A stretch of 64,000 nucleotides of DNA, from assembly GCA_017983795.1 (NCBI GenBank), contig JAGOAS010000015.1, forward strand, positions 41,006 to 105,005, in the 5' to 3' direction. The notes below the pieces were generated by a model. It was not told the origin of the DNA. It saw only the letters and a list, made by a program, of their open reading frames with translations, and made no database searches. This stretch comes from Piscinibacter sp. (GTDB lineage: Bacteria; Pseudomonadota; Gammaproteobacteria; Burkholderiales; Burkholderiaceae_C). The stretch's first letter is position 1, and each line of letters opens with the position of its first letter. Of this stretch, positions 33,781-42,020 are shown one piece after another. The position numbers and the translations under genes are program-made.

Positions 33781-34454
33781 GGCGCGCCCTTCTTCTTCGA
33801 GATCGACTTGCGCGTGGCGCTGCGCGTGGCATTGCGCGCTACGGCGCCGGCGCCGCGCGCCACCGCGCCCGGCACCGAGGCGGCCTTCTTGAGCGTCTGG
33901 CCGGCGGCGTCGAAGCTCTGCTTGACCATCGTGCCGGCGAGGTTCTTCGCCGCATCGGTGGCGCTGTCCTTCATCGCGCCGGCGGCCAGCTCGGTGAACT
34001 GCTTGGTGAGCGCGCCCCACCACTGCATCGGGTCGACCGCCTGCGCCGCGGCGGCCTTCGCGGCGGGGGCCTTGGCCGCCGGCTTCTTCTTTGCCGGCGC
34101 GGCCTTCTTGGCTGCCGCTTCGGTGGCGCCCGCCGCCTTGGCCGCCGGCTCGGGCATCCGCAGCGTCATGGCCTCGCGCAGATCGTCCATCTGCACGTTC
34201 ATGGTCTTGAGCGTCGAGAGCGTCATGCGCTGCACCTCCAGCGCCTGGATGGTGGCGCCCAGCATGCGCGCGTTCTGCTCGAGCCAGAACTGCACGGTGC
34301 GCAACTCCTCGATGCGCTTCTCCAGCTCCTCCGGATTCAGCGTCGGCGCGACCCACTGGCCGATGTTGGGCAGCGCGGAGCCGGCGTTCTTCACCAGGCC
34401 CTGCAGGAAATCGAAACCGGGTACGAGCTTGGCGAAAGCGGTGGCGTCGGCCAT
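33777..34454 (-). CDS. phaM: PHB granule-associated protein PhaM
   Basis: A 225-residue protein. The N-terminal half (FAKLVPGFDFLQGLVKNAG and NIGQWVAPTLNPEELEKRIEELR) is the PhaM family core that binds and activates the PHB synthase PhaC. After it come a helical LEVQRMTLSTLKTMNVQMDD segment and a Lys/Ala/Pro-rich stretch (about 130-160) of the type that binds DNA and links PHB granules to the nucleoid. The C-terminus is again basic (RKSISKKKGAP). A GAGGAGA ribosome-binding site precedes the ATG. Confidence 0.88.
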   Translation of the reverse strand: MADATAFAKLVPGFDFLQGLVKNAGSALPNIGQWVAPTLNPEELEKRIEELRTVQFWLEQNARMLGATIQALEVQRMTLSTLKTMNVQMDDLREAMTLRMPEPAAKAAGATEAAAKKAAPAKKKPAAKAPAAKAAAAQAVDPMQWWGALTKQFTELAAGAMKDSATDAAKNLAGTMVKQSFDAAGQTLKKAASVPGAVARGAGAVARNATRSATRKSISKKKGAP

Positions 34455-34516
34455 GGGGTCTCCTCGTTGTGGGTTCTGGGTGGGGTCGATGGTAAGCCGC
34501 GCGCCGGCTGCGCGGC

Positions 34517-36346
34517 TCAGCGCGACAGCGTCAGCAGCCGCGCCAGCCGGGCCGCGTCGGGGCGCTCGACGGTATCGAGGCGCGACAGCTGCGCATGCGC
34601 GCGGGCGAAGTGGGGCCGCGCCTCCTCGGCCCGGCCGAGCGCGAGCAGGTTTTCGGCGATCTCCTCGGGCACGAAGCCGTCGCTCTCGCCGGCGCTCGCC
34701 AGCTCGGCCTCGAGCGGGCGCAGCAGCGCCAGCGCCTCGTCGTGGCGGCCCAGCGCGCGCAGCTCGCGCGCCACCGACCAGCGCGCCTCGTGCAGGCGCG
34801 CCGGCTTGGCGCCGTCGCGCTCGCGCGCTGCCAGCGCGGCGCGGAAGCTCTGCAAGGCTTCCGCGTGGCGGCCGGCGTCGTGCAGGTGCCAGCCGATGTT
34901 GTGGTTCAGCGAGGCCTCCCAGCGGTGCGCCTGCGGGTCGGCGGCGGCGCGCGCGGCGGCCAGGGCCCGGCGCGTCCAGTCGAGCTGCAGCTCCGGATCG
35001 GTCTGCACCAGCGCCACCATGTGCAGCGCGTCGACGTGCAGGAACTCCAGCTTCGCAGTGCGCGCCAGCTGCTCGGCCTGCAGGAAGAGCGGCCGCGCCC
35101 GCGCCGGCTCGCCGGCCGAGCGCCAGCTGCGGCCGCGTTCCAGCAGCGTGCGCACGCGCGGCTCCGCGCCCGCGCCGGCGAGCTCGGCATCGACCGCGTC
35201 GAGCTCGCGCTGCGCCTCGTCGAAGCGGCGCCGCAGGCTGAAGCTGCGCGCGATCTGCGTGCGCAGCGACAGCGCGACGTCGTGCGTGGCCTCGTTCGTC
35301 GTGTCGGCCAGCGCGGCGCGGAAGCGCGCTTCGCTGGCGGCCGGGTCGTCGTAATCCCACAAGGCGTTGATGTCGGGCGCGGGCGCCTCCAGCGCGATGC
35401 GCTCGACGCGGTAGCCGCGCTGCGCCATCAGCGCCGGCAGGCCGCGCGGGCCGATCATGTGCAGGCTGCCGACGGCGGCGAATACCGGCTGTCCGCCGCG
35501 GTGCAGCGCGTCCAGCCGCGCCGCCATCGCCGGGTGGCGCGCTTCGAGCAGGCGCCGCATCGCCGCCGCGTCGGCACTGCTGTGCTGGCATTCGCACCAC
35601 TGCGCGTAGCGCTCGAGCAGGGCGTGGTCGCCGCTCGCCCACATGCGCGCCATGCGCGCCAGCAGGGCCTGGGCGCGGCCGCTGTCGAGCTCGTCGAGCG
35701 CGCCCTTCACCAGCTGGGCGAGCTCGGCGCGCGAGCCCACGCTCATGGCGCGCAACTGGTCCTCGGCCGTCTCCAGTGCCACCACCGGCCGGCCCTCGCG
35801 GCGCGCCAGCGCGGCGAGCGTGGCGTCGATGCCGTAGTCGGGTTCGAGCCCGAGGCGCCGGCCGGCCAGCATGGACAGCGCAGCCACCTGGAACTCGGGC
35901 TTGAGCGGCGCCAGCACCCCGGCCGCGGCGCATTCGAGGCGCGCGCGGCGTTCGATGCGCGCGCGCAGTTCGGGCGCCAGCGCCGCGCCCGCCTCGCCCG
36001 GCCTGGCGGTGCTGCCGGCGGCGAGGCGGCGCTGCGTCTCGGCGTCGAGCAGGTCGAGCTCCAGCGCCAGCGTGCGGCTGGCCGCCAGCGCCTCGCGCAC
36101 GCGCGGGCCGGGGAAGGCCCATTCCAGTCGCGCGAGATGCAGCGTGCCGTACAGCCAGGAGCTGCGGCCGTCCTTCTCCAGTCGCCACAGGAAGCCGCGA
36201 TCGCGCGCCGCGCCCTGTGCCTGCGCCAGGGCCTCGGCGGTGGGCGGTGCCGGCGGCGGCGGGCAGTCGTCCTGCGCGGCGGCGAGCAGCGGCCAGGCGG
36301 TCAGGGCAGCGGCGAGCAGGCGGCGCGCGTGTCGGAGCGGGTGCAT
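34517..36346 (-). CDS. TraB/GumN-type protein fused to a C-terminal TPR domain
   Basis: A 609-residue exported protein. A signal peptide spans residues 1-24 (ALTAWPLLAAAQ). Residues 45-320 are a TraB/GumN (Tiki-like, erythromycin-esterase-like fold) domain, with the GTLH motif at 67-70 and the second motif VGSLHMIGPRGLPALM near 292-307. Residues 330-609 are helical TPR repeats (for example NHNIGWHLHDAGRHAEALQS). TraB/GumN proteins are usually about 300 residues without TPRs, so this is a fusion. Metal-dependent proteolysis is proposed for the fold. Confidence 0.78.
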   Translation of the reverse strand: MHPLRHARRLLAAALTAWPLLAAAQDDCPPPPAPPTAEALAQAQGAARDRGFLWRLEKDGRSSWLYGTLHLARLEWAFPGPRVREALAASRTLALELDLLDAETQRRLAAGSTARPGEAGAALAPELRARIERRARLECAAAGVLAPLKPEFQVAALSMLAGRRLGLEPDYGIDATLAALARREGRPVVALETAEDQLRAMSVGSRAELAQLVKGALDELDSGRAQALLARMARMWASGDHALLERYAQWCECQHSSADAAAMRRLLEARHPAMAARLDALHRGGQPVFAAVGSLHMIGPRGLPALMAQRGYRVERIALEAPAPDINALWDYDDPAASEARFRAALADTTNEATHDVALSLRTQIARSFSLRRRFDEAQRELDAVDAELAGAGAEPRVRTLLERGRSWRSAGEPARARPLFLQAEQLARTAKLEFLHVDALHMVALVQTDPELQLDWTRRALAAARAAADPQAHRWEASLNHNIGWHLHDAGRHAEALQSFRAALAARERDGAKPARLHEARWSVARELRALGRHDEALALLRPLEAELASAGESDGFVPEEIAENLLALGRAEEARPHFARAHAQLSRLDTVERPDAARLARLLTLSR

Positions 36347-36356
36347 GGGCAGCAGC

Positions 36357-36848
36357 TTAGCGGGGGCGTCCGGCCTCGATGCGCAGCACGCCGTCGACCT
36401 GCTGCCAGCGCAGCCGGCCGAGCACGTCCATGCCGAGCAGCGGACGGTCGGACAGGCCATCCAGCGCGAGCACCCGCAACCGCTCGGCGCGCACGCCACC
36501 GCGCAGCTCGATGTCGGCACACATCACCTGTCCGGTGACCACGCCGCCGGCCGTGTCCGTTTGCACGCTGTCGATCGGCTGCAGCCGCAACTCGCGCGCC
36601 AGCCGCGCCGGGACGGCCGTGCCGGTGGCGCCGGTGTCGACCAGGAAGTCGACCGCGCGGCCTTCGATGACGCCCGGCCAGTGGTAGTGGCCGTCGGGCC
36701 CGCGGCGGATCTCGACCACCTCTGTGCCGGCGCTGAAGCGCATCTGCTGCGCTCGGTGCTGCCACCGCTTCACGCCGAGGAAGAGCGCCAGGCCGATGAG
36801 CAGCCAGACGGTGACGAGTTTGAAGCTGCGCGGCAGATCGGAATCCAT
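36357..36848 (-). CDS. Membrane-anchored retropepsin-like aspartic protease
   Basis: A 163-residue protein. A membrane anchor spans residues 10-26 (LVTVWLLIGLALFLG), followed by a clan AA aspartic protease domain with the active-site triplet DTGA (Asp71) in FLVDTGATGTAVP. LLGMDVLGRL is the family's C-terminal hydrophobic-hydrophobic-Gly partner motif. It acts as a homodimer in the periplasm; targets are unknown. It starts at ATG 36848 (MDSDLPRS) and lies 10 bases before the TraB-TPR gene, so the two may be co-transcribed. Confidence 0.82.
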   Translation of the reverse strand: MDSDLPRSFKLVTVWLLIGLALFLGVKRWQHRAQQMRFSAGTEVVEIRRGPDGHYHWPGVIEGRAVDFLVDTGATGTAVPARLARELRLQPIDSVQTDTAGGVVTGQVMCADIELRGGVRAERLRVLALDGLSDRPLLGMDVLGRLRWQQVDGVLRIEAGRPR

Positions 36849-36974
36849 GCCGCAACGATGCCACGACCACGCAGCGCTCTTGCACCGCGCAGCCGTCAGC
36901 AGGCGGCGAGCGCGGCGAAGGGAGTGCATAAGTCGCAGCTTAGGGCTTGGTCGGTCGCTGTGGCCGCGCCGGCA

Positions 36975-37001
36975 TCAAGAACGCGGCGCGGGCGCCGATA
37001 A
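36975..37001 (+). promoter_or_regulatory. Sigma-28 (FliA) promoter of the chemoreceptor gene
   Basis: TCAAGAAC (36975-36982), then exactly 11 bases, then GCCGATAA (36994-37001). The consensus is TAAAGTTT-N11-GCCGATAA: the -10 is perfect and the -35 differs by one base in its first five. Transcription should start near 37008. Chemoreceptors are classical FliA targets. Confidence 0.85.
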
Positions 37002-37010
37002 GGCGAGGGA

Positions 37011-37027
37011 GGGCCGTGTCACGGCCC
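37011..37027 (+). other. 17-base perfect palindrome in the chemoreceptor leader
   Basis: GGGCCGTG-T-CACGGCCC lies just after the predicted sigma-28 start point and 22 bases before the ATG. It could be a repressor site or an RNA hairpin limiting translation. No T-run follows. Confidence 0.5.
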
Positions 37028-37049
37028 CGTTCTACCCGGAAGTACAGCT

Positions 37050-39008
37050 ATGAACTCCACCTCTCGCTCCACCGTGCGCGGCCGCCTCGTCGGCATGCTC
37101 GCCCTCTGTGCCGTCGCCTGTGCCCTGCCCGCCGCAATGATGGCCTGGAGCCGCATCGAGGATGCGCGCATGGCCCGGCGCGAGACCGCCGGCCTGGTGC
37201 CGGCGCGCCAGCTGCTGCAGGTGATCCGCCTGACGCAGCAGCACCGCGGCGCATCGGCGGTCTGGCTGGGCGGCAACGAGGCCGCCGCCGCGCAGCGCGA
37301 GGCCACCCGCAGCCAGCTGGAAGCCGCCATCGCCGCCTTCGACGCCACGCTGCGCGCCGACGGCGCCGAGGCCTCGCGGCTGGGCCGCGCCTGGCAGCAC
37401 GACCGCGAGGCCTGGCAGGCGCTGGACAAGGCCGTGAGTGGCCGCCAGATCGACGGCGGCGAGAGTTCGACGCGCCACGGCGCCGCCGTCGCCGGCATGC
37501 TCGGAACGCTGGGCGAAGTGAGCGACCATTGGGAGTTGACCTTCGACCCGCATGCGGCCGCCTACTTCCTCGGCGCGGCCTCGCTGCACGACGCGCCGGC
37601 CATGATCGAGCTGATGGGGCAGACCCGCGCGCGCGGCGCCGGCCTGCTGGCGGCCAAGGCCGCGCTCGACGGCGCCGACAAGGCGCGCTTCGAAGCCCTG
37701 CAGGTGCGCATGAAGGCGACCTTCGAGTCGCTGCAGGCGACGCTGGACAAGGCCGTGAGCGCCGAGGCCGAGGTGCGCGCCGCGCTCGATCCGTCGGTCA
37801 AACGCCTGGGCGAACTCGGCCAGACCGGCATCAAGCTGGCGCAGGAGCATGTGCTGACGCCGGCCGTGCCCAGCTTCCCTTCGGCCGACTACTACACGCA
37901 GACCACGGCGGTGATCGACGGCATGTACGAATCGCTGGCCGAGTCGCTGGCGGTGCTGGAGCGGCGCCTGCAGGCCCAGGCCCGCGCCGAGACGACGCAG
38001 GCCGCGGCGGCGCTGGCCGCGGTGCTGGCGCTGTTTGCGCTGGCGGTGTGGCATGGCCTGCGCACCGCCTCGGCGATCCGCCGCGAGCTCGGTGCCGAGC
38101 CGGCCGCGCTGCGCGCGCTGGCCCAGCGCGTCAGCCAGGGCGACCTCGGCTCGCGCCTGCCGCTGGCCAGCGGCGACAGCAGCAGCCTGGCGGCCGCACT
38201 GCAGGGCATGCAGCAGCAGCTGGCGCAGACCGTGCAGCAGGTGCGGCTGAACGCCGAGAGCGTGGCCACCGCCAGCACGCAGATCGCGCAGGGCAACCAG
38301 GAGCTCTCGAATCGCACCGAGCAGCAGGCCAGCGCGCTGCAGCAGACCGCCGCGACGATGGAGGAGCTCGGCGGCGCCGTGCAGCACAACGCCGCCAACT
38401 CGCAGCAGGCCGATCGTCTGGCGCGCGAGGCCTCGGGCGTGGCGCAGCAGGGCGGCGAAGTGGTCGCGCAGGTGGTGCAGACCATGCAGGGCATCAACGA
38501 CAGCAGCCGCCGCATCGCCGAGATCACCGGCACCATCGACGGCATCGCCTTCCAGACCAACATCCTGGCGCTCAACGCCGCGGTCGAAGCCGCGCGCGCC
38601 GGCGAGCAGGGGCGCGGCTTCGCCGTGGTGGCCGGCGAGGTGCGCACGCTGGCGCAGCGTTCGGCCGAGGCGGCGCGGGAGATCAAGGGCCTGATCGGCG
38701 CCAGCGTCGAGCGCATCGAGGCCGGCTCGCGCCAGGCCGAAGCGGCCGGCCAGACCATGCAGCAGGTGGTGCAGGCAGTGCAGCAGGTGTCGGCCATCAT
38801 CGGCGAGATCAGCACGGCCAACCAGCAGCAGAGCGGCGGCGTGCAGCAGGTCGGCCAGGCGGTGGGCGAGCTCGACCAGGGCACGCAGCAGAACGCCGCG
38901 CTGGTGGAAGAGACCGCCGCCGCGGCGCAGAGCCTGCAGCAGCAGGCCGGCGAACTGGTGCGCGCGGTGGCGGTGTTCCGCGTCGAGGCGAGCGCGAGCG
39001 CGGCCTGA
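37050..39008 (+). CDS. Methyl-accepting chemotaxis protein
   Basis: A 652-residue chemoreceptor with membrane segments at about 13-33 and 310-332. The roughly 275-residue sensor between them has a [20 protein letters not shown] motif resembling NIT-type helical sensors. It is followed by HAMP and the signalling coiled coil with tip [20 protein letters not shown] and [20 protein letters not shown]. It relays a ligand signal to CheA/CheW. The ligand is unknown; a nitrate/nitrite role is only hinted at. It is expressed from a clear sigma-28 promoter. Confidence 0.92.
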   Translation: MNSTSRSTVRGRLVGMLALCAVACALPAAMMAWSRIEDARMARRETAGLVPARQLLQVIRLTQQHRGASAVWLGGNEAAAAQREATRSQLEAAIAAFDATLRADGAEASRLGRAWQHDREAWQALDKAVSGRQIDGGESSTRHGAAVAGMLGTLGEVSDHWELTFDPHAAAYFLGAASLHDAPAMIELMGQTRARGAGLLAAKAALDGADKARFEALQVRMKATFESLQATLDKAVSAEAEVRAALDPSVKRLGELGQTGIKLAQEHVLTPAVPSFPSADYYTQTTAVIDGMYESLAESLAVLERRLQAQARAETTQAAAALAAVLALFALAVWHGLRTASAIRRELGAEPAALRALAQRVSQGDLGSRLPLASGDSSSLAAALQGMQQQLAQTVQQVRLNAESVATASTQIAQGNQELSNRTEQQASALQQTAATMEELGGAVQHNAANSQQADRLAREASGVAQQGGEVVAQVVQTMQGINDSSRRIAEITGTIDGIAFQTNILALNAAVEAARAGEQGRGFAVVAGEVRTLAQRSAEAAREIKGLIGASVERIEAGSRQAEAAGQTMQQVVQAVQQVSAIIGEISTANQQQSGGVQQVGQAVGELDQGTQQNAALVEETAAAAQSLQQQAGELVRAVAVFRVEASASAA

Positions 39009-39033
39009 GCGGCGGCGCTACGATGCGACGACC

Positions 39034-39447
39034 ATGAAAGCGCTGTTCCACCTCGCCTACCACGTCACCGATCTGGACGCCGCGCGCCGCTTCTACGGCG
39101 GCGTGCTGGGCTGCCGCGAAGGCCGCAGCACCGCCACCTGGGTCGACTTCGATTTCTTCGGCCACCAGCTCTCGCTGCATCGGGGCGAGCCGTTCAAGAC
39201 CACCAACACCGGCCACGTCGGCGAGCACCTCGTGCCCATGCCGCACCTCGGCCTGGTGCTGCAGCGCGCCGACTGGGAAGCGCTGGCGCAGCGCCTGCGC
39301 GCGGCCGGCGTCGAATTCGTGCTCGAGCCGCAGCTGCGCTTCGCCGGCCAGCCCGGCGAGCAGTGGACGATGTTCTTCCGCGACCCCTGCGGCAACCCGA
39401 TCGAGGTGAAGGGCTTCGAGTCGCTGGACAGCCTCTACGCTGCCTGA
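39034..39447 (+). CDS. VOC-superfamily (glyoxalase-like) protein
   Basis: A 137-residue protein with paired beta-alpha-beta-beta-beta modules. It carries LAYHVTDLDAARRFYGGVLGC at the start, a central metal-site His (HLGLVL) and the terminal MFFRDPCGNPIEVKGF with its Glu ligand. The VOC fold binds a metal and serves isomerases, dioxygenases or resistance proteins; the substrate is not readable. Its 3' end overlaps the convergent FAH-family gene by 13 bases. Confidence 0.85.
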   Translation: MKALFHLAYHVTDLDAARRFYGGVLGCREGRSTATWVDFDFFGHQLSLHRGEPFKTTNTGHVGEHLVPMPHLGLVLQRADWEALAQRLRAAGVEFVLEPQLRFAGQPGEQWTMFFRDPCGNPIEVKGFESLDSLYAA

Positions 39448-40424
39448 AGCGGCACCACCTTCTGCTCGATCGCGCCGAACAGGCTCTGCCCGTCGGCGCC
39501 CTTCATCTCGATGCGGATGCTGTCGCCCCAGCGCATGAACTCGGTCCTGGGCGCGCCGCCCTCGATGGTCTCGATGGCGCGCTTCTCGGCGATGCAGCTG
39601 TAGCCGCGCGACCAGTCCTTGTTGCTCACCGTGCCGCTGCCGACGATGCTGCCGGCGCGCACGTTGCGCGTCTTGCAGATGTGGGCGATCAGCTGGCCGA
39701 AGTGGAAGGTCATCTCCTCGCCGGCGGCGCACAGGCCGACGCGCTTGCCGTTCCACACCGATTCGAGATTGAGGTGCACGCGCCCGCCCTGCCAGGCCGC
39801 GCCCAGCTCGTCGGGCGTGCAGGCCACCGGGCTGAAGGCGGTGGCCGGCTTGCTCTGGAAGAAGCCGAAGCCCTTGGCCAGCTCGGCCGGGATGAGGTTG
39901 CGCAGGGAAACGTCGTTGGCCAGCATCAGCAGCCGGATGCCCTCCAGCGCCGCCTCGGGCGTGCTGCCCATGGGCACGTCGGCGGTGACCACCGCCACCT
40001 CGGCCTCGAAGTCGATGCCGAAATCCTCGCTGGGCGCGACGATGTCGTCGGTGGGGCCGAGGAAGTCGTCGCTGCCGCCCTGGTACATCAGCGGGTCGCT
40101 GTAGAAACTCTCGGGCACCTCGGCGCCGCGCGCCTTGCGCACCAATTCGACGTGGTTGATGTAGGCCGAGCCGTCGGCCCACTGGAAGGCGCGCGGCAGC
40201 GGCGCCATGCACTTCTGCGGCTCGAAGGCGAAAGCGTGGCGCGCCTTGCCGTGGTTCAGCGTCTGGTAGAGGTCTTCGAGCTGCGGGCTGAGGAAGTTCC
40301 AGTCGTCCAGCACCTGCTGCAGGCGCGTGGCGATGCCGCTGGCATAGTGGGCGGTGGAGAGGTCACGCGAGACGACGACGAGCTGGCCGTCGCGCGAGCC
40401 GTCCTTGTAGGTGGCGAGTTTCAT
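39435..40424 (-). CDS. Fumarylacetoacetate hydrolase family protein
   Basis: A 329-residue enzyme. The N-terminal SH3-like part (MKLATYKDGSRDGQLVVVS) and the FAH core with metal ligands in DFEAEVAVVTADVP, then LANDVSLRN, FQSKPATAFSPVA, and SGTVSNKD-like ending identify the family. It hydrolyses C-C bonds in fumarylacetoacetate-like diketo acids or isomerises related compounds. The length and N-terminus match bacterial fumarylacetoacetases of aromatic catabolism. No tyrosine-pathway genes adjoin. Confidence 0.87.
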   Translation of the reverse strand: MKLATYKDGSRDGQLVVVSRDLSTAHYASGIATRLQQVLDDWNFLSPQLEDLYQTLNHGKARHAFAFEPQKCMAPLPRAFQWADGSAYINHVELVRKARGAEVPESFYSDPLMYQGGSDDFLGPTDDIVAPSEDFGIDFEAEVAVVTADVPMGSTPEAALEGIRLLMLANDVSLRNLIPAELAKGFGFFQSKPATAFSPVACTPDELGAAWQGGRVHLNLESVWNGKRVGLCAAGEEMTFHFGQLIAHICKTRNVRAGSIVGSGTVSNKDWSRGYSCIAEKRAIETIEGGAPRTEFMRWGDSIRIEMKGADGQSLFGAIEQKVVPLQAA

Positions 40425-40464
40425 GCGTGGGGCAGGAACACGGTGGGCGAAGAGGTGATTGTCG

Positions 40465-41544
40465 ATGCTGGCGGCTAGGTTCGAGGCCCGGCATCGCCGC
40501 GGTCTGCTGACGCTGGTGGCGCTGACGCTGGCGGCGCACCTGGTGTTGCTGGGCGGCATCGACATTTCGCTGCCCCAGCGCGACGCTTCACGCGCGGCGG
40601 CGCTGCAGGTGCGCACGCTGACGCTGCCGGCGGCAGTGCCAACCGTCGAAGCGCCACCACCGGCCCCTGCGCCGGCAACACCCGAACCCGCGCGCAAGCC
40701 CCGGCCGCGGCAGGAGCCTGCGCGCGTAGCGCCGCCCGCGCCCGCCCCAGCGGTGGCGGCCGTGGCCGTCGCAGAGGACGAAGCGCCGGTGCAGCACGGC
40801 CGCCGCGAGCCGGATCCCGAACCCGTGCTGCAGACGCAGGTCGAGCCGGCAGCATCGGCGGCGTCGCCACCCGCCGGCGATCCCGAAGCCATACCGCCGC
40901 CGCTCTACGCCACCCGCCTGCCGCCGCCGCTGATGCTGCACTACGAACTGCGCCGCGGCCGCCTCAGCGGCAGCGGCGAACTGCTGTGGCGGCCCGCGGG
41001 CGGGCGCTACAGCCTGCGCCTCGAAGGCTCGGTGATCGGCCTGAATGTGCTCACGCAGGAGAGCACGGGCACGCTGGAGCCGCACGGCCTCGCGCCGGAG
41101 CGCTTCACCGACCAGCGCGCGCGCCGGCCCATGGTGGCGGCCAACTTCGAGCGCGAGGCCGGGCGCATCCGCTTCTCCGGGCCGTCCACCGAACTGCCCT
41201 GGCAAGCCGGCGTGCAGGATCGGCTGAGCTGGATGATGCAGCTCGCCGGCGTCGCCGAGGCCGAGCCGCAGCATCTGGCCAGCGGCGAGCGCATCGTCAT
41301 GCAGGTGGTGGGCGCGCGCGGCGATGCCTCGATCTGGGCCTTCCGCAGCCTCGGGCCGGAGCCTCTGGCGATATTCGGCGACAGCCTCGCCACCGTGCAC
41401 CTGCTGCGCGAGCCGCGCCACCCTTACGACACCCGCGTCGAGGTCTGGCTGGACCCGGCGCGCCACCATCTGCCGGTGCGCGCGACGATGGGCAGCGGCG
41501 ACGAGGACCGGCTGGAACTGCGCCTGCGCGAGGCGATTCCCTGA
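40465..41544 (+). CDS. DUF3108 domain protein with Pro-rich periplasmic linker
   Basis: A 359-residue protein. One membrane segment (about 14-32, LTLVALTLAAHLVLLGG) is followed by a Pro/Ala-rich linker (about 55-140), a TonB-like layout. Residues about 150-355 are DUF3108 (YELRRGRLSGSGELLW, and HPYDTRVEVWLDPARHHLPVR). The function of DUF3108 is unknown; an envelope role is likely. The ATG at 40465 was preferred; a TTG at 40459 is possible. It is divergent from the FAH gene with 40 bases between starts. Confidence 0.8.
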   Translation: MLAARFEARHRRGLLTLVALTLAAHLVLLGGIDISLPQRDASRAAALQVRTLTLPAAVPTVEAPPPAPAPATPEPARKPRPRQEPARVAPPAPAPAVAAVAVAEDEAPVQHGRREPDPEPVLQTQVEPAASAASPPAGDPEAIPPPLYATRLPPPLMLHYELRRGRLSGSGELLWRPAGGRYSLRLEGSVIGLNVLTQESTGTLEPHGLAPERFTDQRARRPMVAANFEREAGRIRFSGPSTELPWQAGVQDRLSWMMQLAGVAEAEPQHLASGERIVMQVVGARGDASIWAFRSLGPEPLAIFGDSLATVHLLREPRHPYDTRVEVWLDPARHHLPVRATMGSGDEDRLELRLREAIP

Positions 41545-41623
41545 CGCCGGCAGGGCGGTCGGTCGGCGCGGGGCTTGAATTGGGCGTTACAGGACTCAAC
41601 TGCCGGTGCAGGAGAGTCCCTAC

Positions 41624-41887
41624 ATGCAGATGCTCTACAACTCGGACAGCTTCGCCGTCGTCTCCTTCGACGTCCCCGCGGACGAAGGCGAGGGCGCGCT
41701 GACGCGCGGCGGTTACGAGATCGTCGACAAGTTCGCGCGCAAGGAGATCTTCATCCAGGGCGCGCTGGCCGAGAGCTTCAAGCAGGGCGTGCAGGCGCTG
41801 GTCGAGACCGGCCCCTCGGAAGAGGAGATGGACGCCTTCATCGAGCGCTTCGCCGTGCTCTCGCAGCAGCCGCTGGTGCTGCACTGA
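41624..41887 (+). CDS. DUF3567 family protein
   Basis: An 87-residue acidic cytosolic protein (MQMLYNSDSFAVVSFDVPAD, then GGYEIVDKFARKEIFIQGAL) that matches DUF3567, a family I know mainly from betaproteobacteria and of unknown function. The ATG at 41624 has AGGAGA eight bases upstream. The GTG at 41606 would add six residues not typical of the family. It is monocistronic and followed by a hairpin. Confidence 0.85.
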   Translation: MQMLYNSDSFAVVSFDVPADEGEGALTRGGYEIVDKFARKEIFIQGALAESFKQGVQALVETGPSEEEMDAFIERFAVLSQQPLVLH

Positions 41888-41899
41888 TTCCCTCCTCCA

Positions 41900-41920
41900 C
41901 CCGCGCCTGTGTGGCGCGGG
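41900..41920 (+). terminator. Terminator-like hairpin after DUF3567
   Basis: A perfect 8-bp stem CCCGCGCC-TGTGT-GGCGCGGG 12 bases after the stop codon. No T-run follows, so termination may be incomplete or need Rho. Confidence 0.5.
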
Positions 41921-41952
41921 CGTGCGCTTCACCACGTTACGGGTGACGGCGG

Positions 41953-42007
41953 TCGACACGGCGGCGCCTTCTGCGTTATGGTCCCCTTGCGCCGAGGTGG
42001 CGCCACC
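41953..42007 (+). promoter_or_regulatory. Promoter and palindrome before the tandem-AAA gene
   Basis: TCGACA (41953-41958) and TATGGT (41977-41982), spaced by 18 bases, resemble a sigma-70 promoter. A 12-base palindrome GGTGGCGCCACC (41996-42007) lies directly before the AGGAGGTGA ribosome-binding site and could hide it in a hairpin or bind a repressor. Confidence 0.45.
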
Positions 42008-42020
42008 CAGGAGGTGAGCG

